Below are positions 1-7,260 of a stretch of 23,090 bases of DNA, one piece after another (position 1 is the first letter of the stretch; every line of letters begins with the position of its first letter). The position numbers and the translations under genes were made by a program. The stretch is taken from positions 1 through 23,090 of the forward strand of contig PWOG01000256.1 in the NCBI GenBank assembly GCA_003557565.1, read 5' to 3'. The stretch is from Desulfobulbaceae bacterium. Lineage in GTDB: Bacteria; Desulfobacterota; Desulfobulbia; Desulfobulbales; Desulfurivibrionaceae. The notes under the pieces are model-generated. The model was not told where the DNA came from, made no database searches, and was given only the letters and a program-made list of their open reading frames with translations.

Positions 1-345
1 ATGGCCGCCTCCGGCACCGTCACCCTGGAGTTGGCAATCCTGGGGGTGCCGACGGTGGCGACCTACCGGTTCTCACCCTTAACCTATCTGATCGGGCGGC
101 TGCTGGTAAATGTACCCCATGGCACCCTGGTAAACCTGGTGGCAGGCCGAGAGGTAATTCCCGAGCTGATCCAGGACCGGGCCGAACCACTGGCAATCAG
201 CCGGGAAATGGCCGATTTGCTGGACAACCCCACCCGCCGCCAAACCATGCTCAAAGATCTGGCGGAAGTTCGCGAAAAACTGGGCCGGGGCGGGGCCTCG
301 CAAAAGGCGGCGGATCTGGCCATCTCCCTTATGAAAACTCCGTAA
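1..345 (+). CDS. lpxB: Lipid-A-disaccharide synthase, C-terminal part
   Basis: Only the last ~114 codons are present; the frame is open to the window edge, and the ATG at position 1 is probably an internal Met. LpxB is a peripheral inner-membrane GT-B glycosyltransferase that joins UDP-2,3-diacylglucosamine to lipid X to make the lipid A disaccharide. The fragment starts at the family's conserved C-terminal sugar-nucleotide region (ASGTVTLELAILGVPTVATY), followed by the NLVAGREVIPELIQ segment that matches the NLLAGRELVKELLQ type in E. coli LpxB. It shows the organism makes lipid A and is Gram-negative. It converges on trmL with a 39-base gap containing an inverted repeat. The identification is by recognised family motifs and is confident despite truncation. 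Confidence 0.9.
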   Translation: MAASGTVTLELAILGVPTVATYRFSPLTYLIGRLLVNVPHGTLVNLVAGREVIPELIQDRAEPLAISREMADLLDNPTRRQTMLKDLAEVREKLGRGGASQKAADLAISLMKTP

Positions 346-348
346 TGC

Positions 349-380
349 CCGGCAGCACCTCAGCCATATGATGCTGCCGG
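349..380. terminator. Inverted repeat between convergent lpxB and trmL
   Basis: CCGGCAGCA (349-357) is perfectly repeated in inverse as TGCTGCCGG (372-380), a 9-bp GC-rich stem with a 14-nt loop placed exactly between two convergent stop codons. No clear T-tract follows on either strand, so a bidirectional terminator or mRNA 3' end is inferred from position rather than from a full intrinsic terminator. Confidence 0.4.
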
Positions 381-384
381 ACGT

Positions 385-870
385 TTACCGTTGGCGTATC
401 GCTTCATACAAAACCACCGCCACCGCCTGGGCCAGATTGATGCTGCGAATACCCGGGTTGCTCATGGGAATGGCACAGCAGCGATCGGCATAAAGGGAGA
501 GCACTTCTTCAGGCAGGCCTTGGGTCTCTTTGCCGAAAACCAGAAAATCCCCGGGCTGGAAACAGACCCTGGTATAAACTCTGGCGGCCTTTTTGCTTAG
601 AAAATGCAGTTTCCTTTCATCCTGGGCGGCGAGAAATTCATCGAAACTGGGCCAGGTTACGATCTTTACCTGATCCCAGTAATCAAGTCCGGCCCGTTTC
701 AGGTGTTTGTCGTCGACCTTAAAGCCCAGTGGATGAACCAGGTGCAGCACGGTGTCGGTGGCTCCGCAAAGCCTGGCGATACTGCCGGTGTTGGGGGGAA
801 TCTCCGGCTCTACCAGGACCACGTTAAAAGGGGGGGACTCGGTGTTAAGTGGTGGGGGGTGTTCAGTCAT
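385..870 (-). CDS. trmL: tRNA (cytidine(34)-2'-O)-methyltransferase, SPOUT family
   Basis: A 161-aa SpoU/SPOUT methyltransferase of the usual TrmL size. TrmL methylates the 2'-OH of the wobble nucleotide (C34 or cmnm5U34) of leucine tRNAs using AdoMet, acting as a homodimer. All three SPOUT motifs are visible: motif 1 EIPPNTGSIARLC near residues 23-35, motif 2 FLVFGKETQGLP, and motif 3 IPMSNPGIRSINLAQAVAVV close to the C-terminus, which forms the AdoMet-binding trefoil knot. There is no extra RNA-binding domain, as expected for TrmL rather than TrmH or RlmB. It starts ten bases after the stop of the M23 peptidase gene on the same strand, so the two probably share a transcript. The ATG at 870 has no strong Shine-Dalgarno sequence. 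Confidence 0.92.
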   Translation of the reverse strand: MTEHPPPLNTESPPFNVVLVEPEIPPNTGSIARLCGATDTVLHLVHPLGFKVDDKHLKRAGLDYWDQVKIVTWPSFDEFLAAQDERKLHFLSKKAARVYTRVCFQPGDFLVFGKETQGLPEEVLSLYADRCCAIPMSNPGIRSINLAQAVAVVLYEAIRQR

Positions 871-880
871 GTAGAGTATC

Positions 881-2248
881 TTATAGCAGGGTGGGGCGAT
901 AATCCGGAGTCACGGTGATTCTGCTGGTCATGACCTGCCGGTCAGTCCGGTCAAGATTTTTTGCCAGCCGAATGGTGTCCTCGACCTGCTCACGGAAGTG
1001 GGCCAATACCTCGCCTTTTAGTACCGACCGTGGTTTGAAACTCAGTTTCATGGGGTTGATGTACTCGCCGTGGCGGCGGATACGATAACAGACATGGGGG
1101 CCGGTGGCCAGTCCGGTGGAGCCGACAAAGCCGATAATATCACCCTGGAGCACCCGGTCGTCAACCTTTAACCCCTCTTCAAAGCTGGATAGATGGGCAT
1201 AGTAAGAAAAGTAACCGTCGCTGTGCTCTAAAACCACTAAATTGCCGTTATCCCCGTTACCTTCCCGAAAGATGATCCGGCCGTCGGCGGTGGCCTTGAT
1301 CGGGGTGCCGGCGGGAGCGGCCAGATCGACCGCCAGATGAGGCCGGACCTCGTTCAGTATGGGGTGCTTGCGGCCCCGGGTGAAACCGGAGGTAACCCGG
1401 GCCATGGGCACCGGCGAACGCAGAAAGTTAGCCGCCAGTTCACGGCCGTCGGCGTCGAAATAAGCGGCAGGGTTGCCGGATGATTCAAAGCGGAAGGCTT
1501 CAAATACCTCTCCCCGGGCCTGCTGGTAACGGGCATGGATAATGGGTCCATAACCGACAAATTCACCGCCTTGGTAATACTTTTCAAAAATCAGCTGAAA
1601 ACGGTCTCCGGCCCTGATTTCCGCATTAAAATCCATCCGGGAGGAAAAAATATCGGCAAAACTGTAAACCAGCCGGGCTTTTTCCCCGTGGGTTTTGAAG
1701 GCGGCAAAGAGGGATGACTCGACCTCGGCACTGATTTTTTTGGTTTTCCTCTCCAGGGCCACATTCATTTTTTCGGCCTGGAAAACATCATCGGTGGTGC
1801 GCTGAACCCGGTAAATATCCAACGGCCCCGCTTGATAACGATATTCCACCACGGTGTCGTGGTGGTCAAAAACCGCCATAAAACGATCCCTGGGGCGCAG
1901 GGCGCGCAAATCCAGCAATTCATCCAGGGCGCTGATGATCCGGTGGCGATCTTCGGCATTGATTTGGGCTTGCCGCAGGGTGTCATCCAGGGTGTCGCCG
2001 GCTTGCAATTCCCCATGAAAACGGGAGTAATCAGTCTTTTTCGTCGGTTGGCCCCGGTACTTGGCGGCTGAATCAACCGCTTCCGGCAAGACCGCATAAT
2101 CCGTCAGGGAGGCCGGGGTTATATTAACGAAAAACAAAGCGACGCTGATTATCGCAAAGATATAGACCAAGCTCGACCGGGCGCCAGTAAGCAAGCAGAT
2201 GCCGGTGCTTTTAATGCTTTGTAAAGCATCGACAATGGATAGATTCAT
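881..2248 (-). CDS. Membrane-anchored M23 family peptidase (murein endopeptidase-like)
   Basis: Predicted cell-envelope metallopeptidase acting on peptidoglycan cross-links in the periplasm. The ATG at 2248 is chosen (455 aa) because AGGGA lies about 8 nt upstream; a TTG at 2299 would add 17 residues. Order of parts: one hydrophobic segment at about residues 27-47 (anchor or uncleaved signal), a LysM/OapA-like segment near 79-128, and a C-terminal M23 (LytM) domain. In the M23 domain the first ligand motif HLAVD gives His304 and Asp308, YAH gives His352, and the final motif reads PHVCY (His385, Cys387). The family usually has HxH here, so the third zinc ligand is Cys instead of His. The architecture resembles MepM/YebA-type DD-endopeptidases. 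Upstream of trmL in the same transcription unit. Family sure; activity less so. Confidence 0.85.
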   Translation of the reverse strand: MNLSIVDALQSIKSTGICLLTGARSSLVYIFAIISVALFFVNITPASLTDYAVLPEAVDSAAKYRGQPTKKTDYSRFHGELQAGDTLDDTLRQAQINAEDRHRIISALDELLDLRALRPRDRFMAVFDHHDTVVEYRYQAGPLDIYRVQRTTDDVFQAEKMNVALERKTKKISAEVESSLFAAFKTHGEKARLVYSFADIFSSRMDFNAEIRAGDRFQLIFEKYYQGGEFVGYGPIIHARYQQARGEVFEAFRFESSGNPAAYFDADGRELAANFLRSPVPMARVTSGFTRGRKHPILNEVRPHLAVDLAAPAGTPIKATADGRIIFREGNGDNGNLVVLEHSDGYFSYYAHLSSFEEGLKVDDRVLQGDIIGFVGSTGLATGPHVCYRIRRHGEYINPMKLSFKPRSVLKGEVLAHFREQVEDTIRLAKNLDRTDRQVMTSRITVTPDYRPTLL

Positions 2249-2328
2249 GACCGGGATCCCTTGTTTATACCAGGATAATAGCTTATATTCACCGGACAAG
2301 ACCGGTGAGGTCAGAGGTGAATACTAAT

Positions 2329-2358
2329 TTTTTATCAAAATCCTGGTAGTTAACTCAA
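2329..2358 (-). promoter_or_regulatory. Possible sigma70-type promoter for the M23 peptidase-trmL unit
   Basis: Read on the minus strand, TTGAGT (2358-2353) is separated by 18 bases from TAAAAA (2334-2329), about 80 bases upstream of the chosen ATG. The region is AT-rich compared with the genes around it. The hexamers are imperfect, so this is only a candidate. Confidence 0.28.
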
Positions 2359-2402
2359 GCAAAAAAATGCCGGCTCAGCAGGCTGCAAAAAAAACACCAA
2401 TT

Positions 2403-2428
2403 TATAATGTCACAGGATAGTTGTCCTG
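2403..2428 (+). promoter_or_regulatory. Possible -10 box and small leader hairpin upstream of aspartate kinase
   Basis: A perfect TATAAT occurs at 2403-2408, with no good -35 hexamer 16-18 bases upstream. Just downstream, CAGGA (2413-2417) and TCCTG (2424-2428) can form a short hairpin, and a second one (CCGGA 2503-2507 / TCCGG 2516-2520) lies nearer the gene. No lysine riboswitch core or leader peptide was recognised in this 297-base divergent region. Confidence 0.3.
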
Positions 2429-2545
2429 CTCTTGATTTTTCCCGGCCAGCAGTTATCTTGAGGAGTTCTGTGCAGATCTGGTAAGTGCAACCTCGGCATT
2501 GTCCGGAAGGTCAACTCCGGCAAAAACATAAGGGCAAAAACAAAC

Positions 2546-3754
2546 ATGGCGCTAATCGTTCAGAAGTTCGGCGGCACTTCCGTGGCCGATCCGGACAAGA
2601 TCAAATCAGTGGCCCGCAGGGTGTTGAGCAAACACCGGGAAGGGCATCGCATGGTGGTAGTTCTGTCGGCCATGGCCGGTGAAACCAACCGTTTCGTGGA
2701 CCTGGCCGGGCAAATGCAGAACATTCCCGACCGCCGGGAAATGGATGTATTGCTGGCCTCCGGCGAACAGGTCACTGTTTCCCTGCTGGCCATGGCCATC
2801 AAGGAGATGGGTTTCGATGCCGTCTCCCTGCTGGGTTACCAGGTTAAAATTCATACCGACGACCAGCACACCAGGGCCCGCATTCAAAACATTGATCAAG
2901 AAACCATCAATGGCCACCTGGAGGCCGGAAAAGTGGTAGTAGTAGCAGGTTTCCAAGGAGTTACCGAGGGCGGCGACATCACCACCCTGGGCCGGGGCGG
3001 TTCGGACACCACGGCGGTGGCCCTGGCGGCGGCCCTCAAGGCCGATCAGTGTGATATTTTTACCGATGTGGAAGGGGTTTATACCACGGACCCCAACATC
3101 TGCGACTCGGCCCACAAAATCGACCGCATTTCCTATGACGAAATGCTGGAGTTGGCCAGTCTGGGGGCCAAAGTCCTGGATATTCGTTCCGTCACCATTG
3201 CCAAGCAGCACACGGTGCCGGTGCAGGTACGTTCTACCTTTACCAATACAGAAGGCACTTGGGTTGTCAAGGAGGACAAGAGTATGGAATCCAATCCCGT
3301 TTCCGGGGTCACCTATAATCGTAATGAAGCCCGTATCACCGTCAGCAAGGTTCCCGACACGCCGGGTACCGCCTCGAAACTGTTCAACCCCGTTTCCCGT
3401 GAGGGAATCGTGGTGGACATGATCATTCAAAACACCCGGGATGGCAATCTTACTGACCTCACCTTCACCGTTCCCAAAACCGATTACCAGCGGGCCATGG
3501 AAATCATCAAGCAGGCGGCGACAGAAATCGGCGCGGAAGGGGTGAGCGGCTCGGAGAATATCAGCAAGATTTCCATTGTCGGGGTGGGAATGCGCAACCA
3601 CACCGGGATTGCCACCACCATGTTTGATGTGCTGGCCAGGGAGGGGATCAACATCCAGATGATCAGCACCTCGGAAATAAAAATTTCCTGCGTGATCGAG
3701 GAAAAGTACACCGAGCTGGCGGTCCGCACCCTCCACGATGCCTTCAAGCTGTAA
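2546..3754 (+). CDS. lysC: Aspartate kinase
   Basis: 402-aa cytoplasmic aspartokinase, the first committed step of lysine, threonine and methionine synthesis (aspartate + ATP to aspartyl phosphate). The N-terminal amino-acid kinase domain begins with VQKFGGTSVAD (residues 5-15), contains the substrate/ATP-loop segment TTLGRGGSDTTAVALAAAL near 145-165 and FTDVEGVYTTDP. Two C-terminal ACT domains (about 265-340 and 342-402), with ISIVGVGMRNHTGIATTMF opening the second, suggest feedback control by an end-product amino acid. Length matches monofunctional two-ACT aspartokinases, many of which also make a separate regulatory beta subunit from an internal start. A weak AAGGG precedes the ATG. It lies 56 bases ahead of cimA, linking aspartate-family and citramalate-route isoleucine synthesis. 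Some annotations would use the symbol ask. Confidence 0.95.
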   Translation: MALIVQKFGGTSVADPDKIKSVARRVLSKHREGHRMVVVLSAMAGETNRFVDLAGQMQNIPDRREMDVLLASGEQVTVSLLAMAIKEMGFDAVSLLGYQVKIHTDDQHTRARIQNIDQETINGHLEAGKVVVVAGFQGVTEGGDITTLGRGGSDTTAVALAAALKADQCDIFTDVEGVYTTDPNICDSAHKIDRISYDEMLELASLGAKVLDIRSVTIAKQHTVPVQVRSTFTNTEGTWVVKEDKSMESNPVSGVTYNRNEARITVSKVPDTPGTASKLFNPVSREGIVVDMIIQNTRDGNLTDLTFTVPKTDYQRAMEIIKQAATEIGAEGVSGSENISKISIVGVGMRNHTGIATTMFDVLAREGINIQMISTSEIKISCVIEEKYTELAVRTLHDAFKL

Positions 3755-3810
3755 ACGGACAGCTTTACTTTTTTAGTTTTTCAATGTTATCAGCCAAATG
3801 AGGCGCTGAC

Positions 3811-5493
3811 ATGGGCGAGCAACTGACCATTTACGATACTACCTTGCGGGATGGCACCCAGGCCGAGAACTTCAACCTCTCGGTGGAGGACAAGGTGCGC
3901 ATCACCCTGAAGCTCGACGAACTCGGGGTCGATTTCGTTGAAGGCGGCTGGCCCGGGGCCAATCCGGCGTCCACCCGCTACTTCGAGGAAATTCGCAATT
4001 ACGAGTTAAAACACACGGTGGTGGCCGCCTTTGGCAGCACCCGCAACTTCAGCAAGCCGCCGGACCAGGACCCCAACCTGACCGCCCTGGTGGCCGCCAA
4101 GACCCGGGCCATCACCATTTTCGGCAAGTCCTGGGATATCCACGTGCGGGACGCTCTGCGCATCGAACTGGAGGACAATCTCCAGATCATCGAGGATTCC
4201 CTGGCCTATTTGCGTCCCCATGTGGAGTTTCTTTTCTACGACGCCGAACACTTCTTCGACGGCTACAAGGCCAATCCCCCGTACGCCCTGCAGACTCTGG
4301 AACGGGCGGTGGCCGGCGGCGCCCAGTGTCTGGTGCTCTGCGATACCAACGGCGGTACTCTGCCCGGGGAAATCGCCACCATCTTCAAGGAAGTCGAACA
4401 ACACCTGGATAACGCGACCATCAAGGCCTCCGCTCCCACCGTCCGGCTCCGGGGCAATGGTCAGGCAGGGGGCGCCGAGGAAGGAGGGGGTGCCGGAGAA
4501 TTACCGGTGGAATTGGGAATACACGCCCACAATGACTCCGAGTGCGCGGTGGCCAACTCCCTGATTGCCGTCTCCCTTGGCGCCCGCCATGTTCAGGGCA
4601 CCATCAACGGGATCGGGGAGCGTTGCGGCAACGCCAACCTGACCTCGATCATGCCCGCCCTGGCCCTGAAAATGAAACGTTATTTCGCCGCCGCCGAGAA
4701 CATGCCCAAACTGACCGAGACTTCCCGCTTTGTGACCGAGCTTGGCAATCTGGCCCATGACAAGTACCAGCCGTATGTCGGTCAGTCGGCGTTTGCCCAC
4801 AAGGGCGGAATTCACGTCAGCGCCGTCAAGCGCAACCCCCTGACCTACGAGCATATCGATCCCGAACGGGTGGGTAATGTCCGGCGCATCCTGATCTCCG
4901 ACCAGGCCGGGCGGGGCAACATTCTCCACAAAGCGAAAAAATTCGGCATTGATCTGGACAGCAAGGATCCCCAGGTAAGCTCGATCCTCAAAAAGCTTAA
5001 GGAACTGGAAACCCAGGGGTTTCAATTCGAAGGGGCAGAGGCCTCGTTTGAGTTGCTGATGCGCAAGGCTCTGGGTACCTGCAAGGATTACTTCCATCTC
5101 CTGGGTTTTCGGGTTCTCGGCCAGAAAGACCCCTGCGCCTTGGGTCCCGAGGAAGAGGTGGTGGAAGAGGCCACCGTCCGCCTGGAAGTAGGGGGGGAAG
5201 CGGTCCACAGTGCGGCTCTGGGCAAGGGACCGGTAAATGCCCTGGACAATGCCCTGCGCAAGGCCCTGAACAGTTTCTATCCCCAACTTGAGCATATGGA
5301 GCTTTTGGACTACAAGGTCCGGGTACTGGCCAGCGAGCACGGCACCGGGGCCCGGGTCCGGGTGCTCATCGAGTCCAGCGACGAGCATTCCACCTGGGGC
5401 ACGGTGGGAGTTTCCCACGACATCATCGAGGCCAGCTGGCAGGCCCTGGTGGACAGCATTACCTACAAACTGATGAAAGATGAGCGAGCGTGA
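3811..5493 (+). CDS. cimA: (R)-citramalate synthase
   Basis: 560-aa member of the HMGL-like/LeuA superfamily, of the long CimA type. It condenses pyruvate and acetyl-CoA to citramalate, a threonine-independent entry to 2-oxobutanoate and isoleucine. Visible: catalytic YDTTLRDGTQAE at residues 8-19, DTNGG near 178-182, the metal-binding HAHND at 238-242, and GIGERCGNANL, all in the TIM barrel. A C-terminal allosteric LeuA-dimer domain spans about 410-550, with the conserved GKGPVNALDNALRKAL. The TLRDGTQ start and VEGGWPGANP match the CimA rather than the LeuA subgroup. Residues about 204-231 form a Gly/Glu-rich low-complexity insert. GAGG lies nine bases before the ATG. The last bases overlap the GTG of the next gene, implying translational coupling. 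Confidence 0.93.
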   Translation: MGEQLTIYDTTLRDGTQAENFNLSVEDKVRITLKLDELGVDFVEGGWPGANPASTRYFEEIRNYELKHTVVAAFGSTRNFSKPPDQDPNLTALVAAKTRAITIFGKSWDIHVRDALRIELEDNLQIIEDSLAYLRPHVEFLFYDAEHFFDGYKANPPYALQTLERAVAGGAQCLVLCDTNGGTLPGEIATIFKEVEQHLDNATIKASAPTVRLRGNGQAGGAEEGGGAGELPVELGIHAHNDSECAVANSLIAVSLGARHVQGTINGIGERCGNANLTSIMPALALKMKRYFAAAENMPKLTETSRFVTELGNLAHDKYQPYVGQSAFAHKGGIHVSAVKRNPLTYEHIDPERVGNVRRILISDQAGRGNILHKAKKFGIDLDSKDPQVSSILKKLKELETQGFQFEGAEASFELLMRKALGTCKDYFHLLGFRVLGQKDPCALGPEEEVVEEATVRLEVGGEAVHSAALGKGPVNALDNALRKALNSFYPQLEHMELLDYKVRVLASEHGTGARVRVLIESSDEHSTWGTVGVSHDIIEASWQALVDSITYKLMKDERA

Positions 5494-5951
5494 CCGCCAG
5501 AGCCGGGGATAAACGGACATACGGCCCGGAGCTTACCCCCCTGCTGCTGTTGCTGGGGGCGGGGCTGTGGCTGTGGTTGCTGGGCCTGGCCGCCGGTGAA
5601 ATGACAAGGCCGGCAAACGCGGTTGTTCATAACTACCAGTGGCAAGACGAACCTGATCGTCCAGCCGGCATTTATCGATTTCCCGCCCCGGCGGCGACCG
5701 CCTTGGAAGAAAACTGGGGGAGGGAGGGGCCGGCTTATCTGGCCATCTTCACCTTCAGCCCCATTGCCATCAATCGGGCCGAGGCCCGGACTCTGACCTT
5801 CCTGCCGGGGATCGGCCCGGTTTTATCCGAACGCATTGTCGAACATCGAACCACCCGCGGCCCATTCCAGGACAGCGAGGAACTGCTCGAAGTCCATGGC
5901 ATAGGCCCCAAAACCCTGTCAGACATCCGCCCTCGAATTAGCATTGATTAA
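5490..5951 (+). CDS. ComEA-like single-pass membrane helix-hairpin-helix protein
   Basis: 153-aa protein with a hydrophobic segment at about residues 15-36 (rich in Leu) and a C-terminal tandem helix-hairpin-helix domain at about 94-150. The two hairpins are seen as LPGIGPVLSERIVEHR and VHGIGPKTLSDIR, separated by GPFQDSEELLEV, the typical ComEA/HhH_3 arrangement that grips DNA backbone. A role in binding DNA outside the cytoplasmic membrane, as in competence protein ComEA, is inferred from the family; no other uptake genes are nearby. The GTG start is inside the cimA stop (GTGA overlap); starting at the next Met would remove the membrane segment, so GTG is preferred. Function in this organism is unknown. 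Confidence 0.8.
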   Translation: MTARAGDKRTYGPELTPLLLLLGAGLWLWLLGLAAGEMTRPANAVVHNYQWQDEPDRPAGIYRFPAPAATALEENWGREGPAYLAIFTFSPIAINRAEARTLTFLPGIGPVLSERIVEHRTTRGPFQDSEELLEVHGIGPKTLSDIRPRISID

Positions 5952-6043
5952 CGCCGGTTTTTGCTTTACTATCTGTTTAGTTTCAGATGGTTGCCGACCA
6001 TTTATGGCCGGCAGGGCTAAAAACTGTTTAAGGAGGAAAACGA

Positions 6044-6442
6044 ATGAACATGAAAATGATTGCTCTGATCACGGCCCTGGCCGCGCTGCTGGCCTTTTCC
6101 ACCCCGGCCCTGGCTGCCGAACACTTCCGGGTAGAGCGGATGGTGGTGGCAGAAGCAGTGATCGACCGGGAACCCACCGGAGTAAGCGATACTTTCGCCG
6201 TCGACCGTGAACGGATTTACGCTTTCATCGAGGCCCGTGACATCCAGGAAGATACCACGGTCAACATTGTCTGGTTCCACGACAACCAAGAGATTGCCGT
6301 CGTACCTCTGTCGCTGGGCCAAGGCCCCCGCTGGCGCACCTATTCTTCCATTACTGTCGGGGAGCGCAGCGGTGACTGGCGGGTGGAACTGCATGACGAG
6401 CCGGGCAATATCAAAAAATCGGTGGATTTCCGGGTAGAGTGA
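6044..6442 (+). CDS. Secreted DUF2914-domain protein
   Basis: 132-aa small exported protein. Residues 1-24 form a clear Sec signal peptide (MNMK positive start, hydrophobic core, cleavage at about ALAA|EH). The mature part looks like a DUF2914 domain: REPTGVSDTFAVDRERIYAFIEA, then NIVWFHDNQEIAVVPL, GPRWRTYSSI and SGDWRVEL, the aromatic and Gly-rich spacing typical of this family, predicted to be a beta-sandwich in the periplasm. No catalytic residues are obvious. An excellent AAGGAGG sits seven bases before the ATG, suggesting strong translation. It may be read from the ask-cimA transcript or from its own promoter in the preceding 92 bases. Biological role is unknown. Confidence 0.72.
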   Translation: MNMKMIALITALAALLAFSTPALAAEHFRVERMVVAEAVIDREPTGVSDTFAVDRERIYAFIEARDIQEDTTVNIVWFHDNQEIAVVPLSLGQGPRWRTYSSITVGERSGDWRVELHDEPGNIKKSVDFRVE

Positions 6443-6465
6443 TATAATTTTCCGGTAAATCTTGA

Positions 6466-6496
6466 GGATAAAAACGGCATTCAGCCGGTTTTATCC
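6466..6496. terminator. Bidirectional intrinsic terminator
   Basis: GGATAAAA (6466-6473) pairs with TTTTATCC (6489-6496), enclosing CGGC (6475-6478) and GCCG (6484-6487) with a five-base loop. The A/T flanks give an A-tract on one side and a T-tract on the other, so it can end transcription from both the DUF2914 gene (+) and the PHP gene (-). The hairpin overlaps the last codons and stop of the PHP gene. Confidence 0.7.
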
Positions 6497-7146
6497 ATGT
6501 TCGCAGTCTTTTGCACCAATTCTTCCATGTGGCGCTGAACCTGGGCATATTCTTCCGCGCTGAGGCCGGCGCCCCGCCCGACGATCTCCGCCTTGGCGGC
6601 GGTGAGAAAATCCCCCGGGCCGTGGGCGTCGGCATTTACCACCAAACGGGCCCCCACCCGCCGGGCCAGGGCTGCCACATGACCATTGGTCAGACAGTGG
6701 CCCTGGCGTCCGGACAGTTCCAGAAACACCCCTTTTTCCACTGCCAGTTCGGCATCCTCAAGGCTGATCTGGCCGGGGTGGGCCAGGATATCCACCCCCG
6801 CTTCGATGGCGGCCCGATTAGTCCCGGGAGCCACCGGCTCGACCACGGTTTCACCATGGCCAACCACGATCTGTGCTCCCAGCTTCCGGGCCTGGGCGGT
6901 CAACTGGGTAAAAAGGGCCGGCGGCACATGGGTCAGCTCGATGCCGGGGATCAGCCGGGTAGGGGAGTGGGGATTCAAGCGGGAAGCCGCCTGCACCAGC
7001 CGGGGAATTATGAAGTCCATATTGGAAGAATCGGCATGGTCGGTGATGGCCACGGCCCGGTACCCCAGCACCGCCACCCGGCGCAGATGCTCCGCCGGCA
7101 CCAGGGCCCCGTCGCTGAACAGGCAGTGGGTATGCAGATCGATCAT
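6481..7146 (-). CDS. PHP-domain metal-dependent phosphoesterase
   Basis: 221-aa PHP (polymerase and histidinol phosphatase) domain protein, probably a soluble trinuclear-metal phosphoesterase. Metal-binding motifs in order: DLHTHCLFSDG at residues 3-13, TDHAD near 35-39, IPGIELTH near 67, VVGHGE near 95, ILAHPG near 121, and VNADAHGPGDF near 170, so the active site looks complete. Length and motif order resemble YcdX/histidinol-phosphatase-like PHP proteins; no his genes are adjacent, so the substrate cannot be named. AGGAGAGGAA lies about seven bases before the ATG. It is the last gene of a minus-strand series downstream of miaB, separated from it by 114 bases that carry a dispersed repeat. 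Confidence 0.82.
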   Translation of the reverse strand: MIDLHTHCLFSDGALVPAEHLRRVAVLGYRAVAITDHADSSNMDFIIPRLVQAASRLNPHSPTRLIPGIELTHVPPALFTQLTAQARKLGAQIVVGHGETVVEPVAPGTNRAAIEAGVDILAHPGQISLEDAELAVEKGVFLELSGRQGHCLTNGHVAALARRVGARLVVNADAHGPGDFLTAAKAEIVGRGAGLSAEEYAQVQRHMEELVQKTANMDKTG

Positions 7147-7168
7147 TTAAAGTTCCTCTCCTGATAAG

Positions 7169-7238
7169 GTAAAAAAAGCGTTCACCAGGGCCAATAACTG
7201 CAGATATAACGGGCCGTAATCGCTAAGCAACACGGTAA
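7169..7238 (+). repeat. Dispersed intergenic repeat, copy A (two-box form)
   Basis: Box 1 is GCGTTCACCAGGGCC at 7178-7192, preceded by GTAA at 7169; box 2 is GTAATCGCTAAGCAACACGG at 7216-7235. The whole stretch aligns with 14351-14409 (copy B): shared CGTTCACCAGGG, TAACT, TAACG and GCCGTAATCG in the same order with one single-base gap. It lies between miaB and the PHP gene and is absent from coding sequence. Confidence 0.6.
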
Positions 7239-7260
7239 AAACCGACGATAAACCAAAAAA

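Noticed and set aside
2300..2545. Possible lysine riboswitch or attenuator leader before aspartate kinase
   Set aside because: Only two short hairpins and no recognised lysine aptamer core, T-box or run of regulatory codons were found.
2606..3736. Minus-strand open frame of 376 codons
   Set aside because: Shadow of aspartate kinase, without any recognisable domain and with shadow-like composition.
4501..5520. Minus-strand open frame of 339 codons
   Set aside because: Antisense to cimA; the plus-strand gene has all family motifs and this frame has none.
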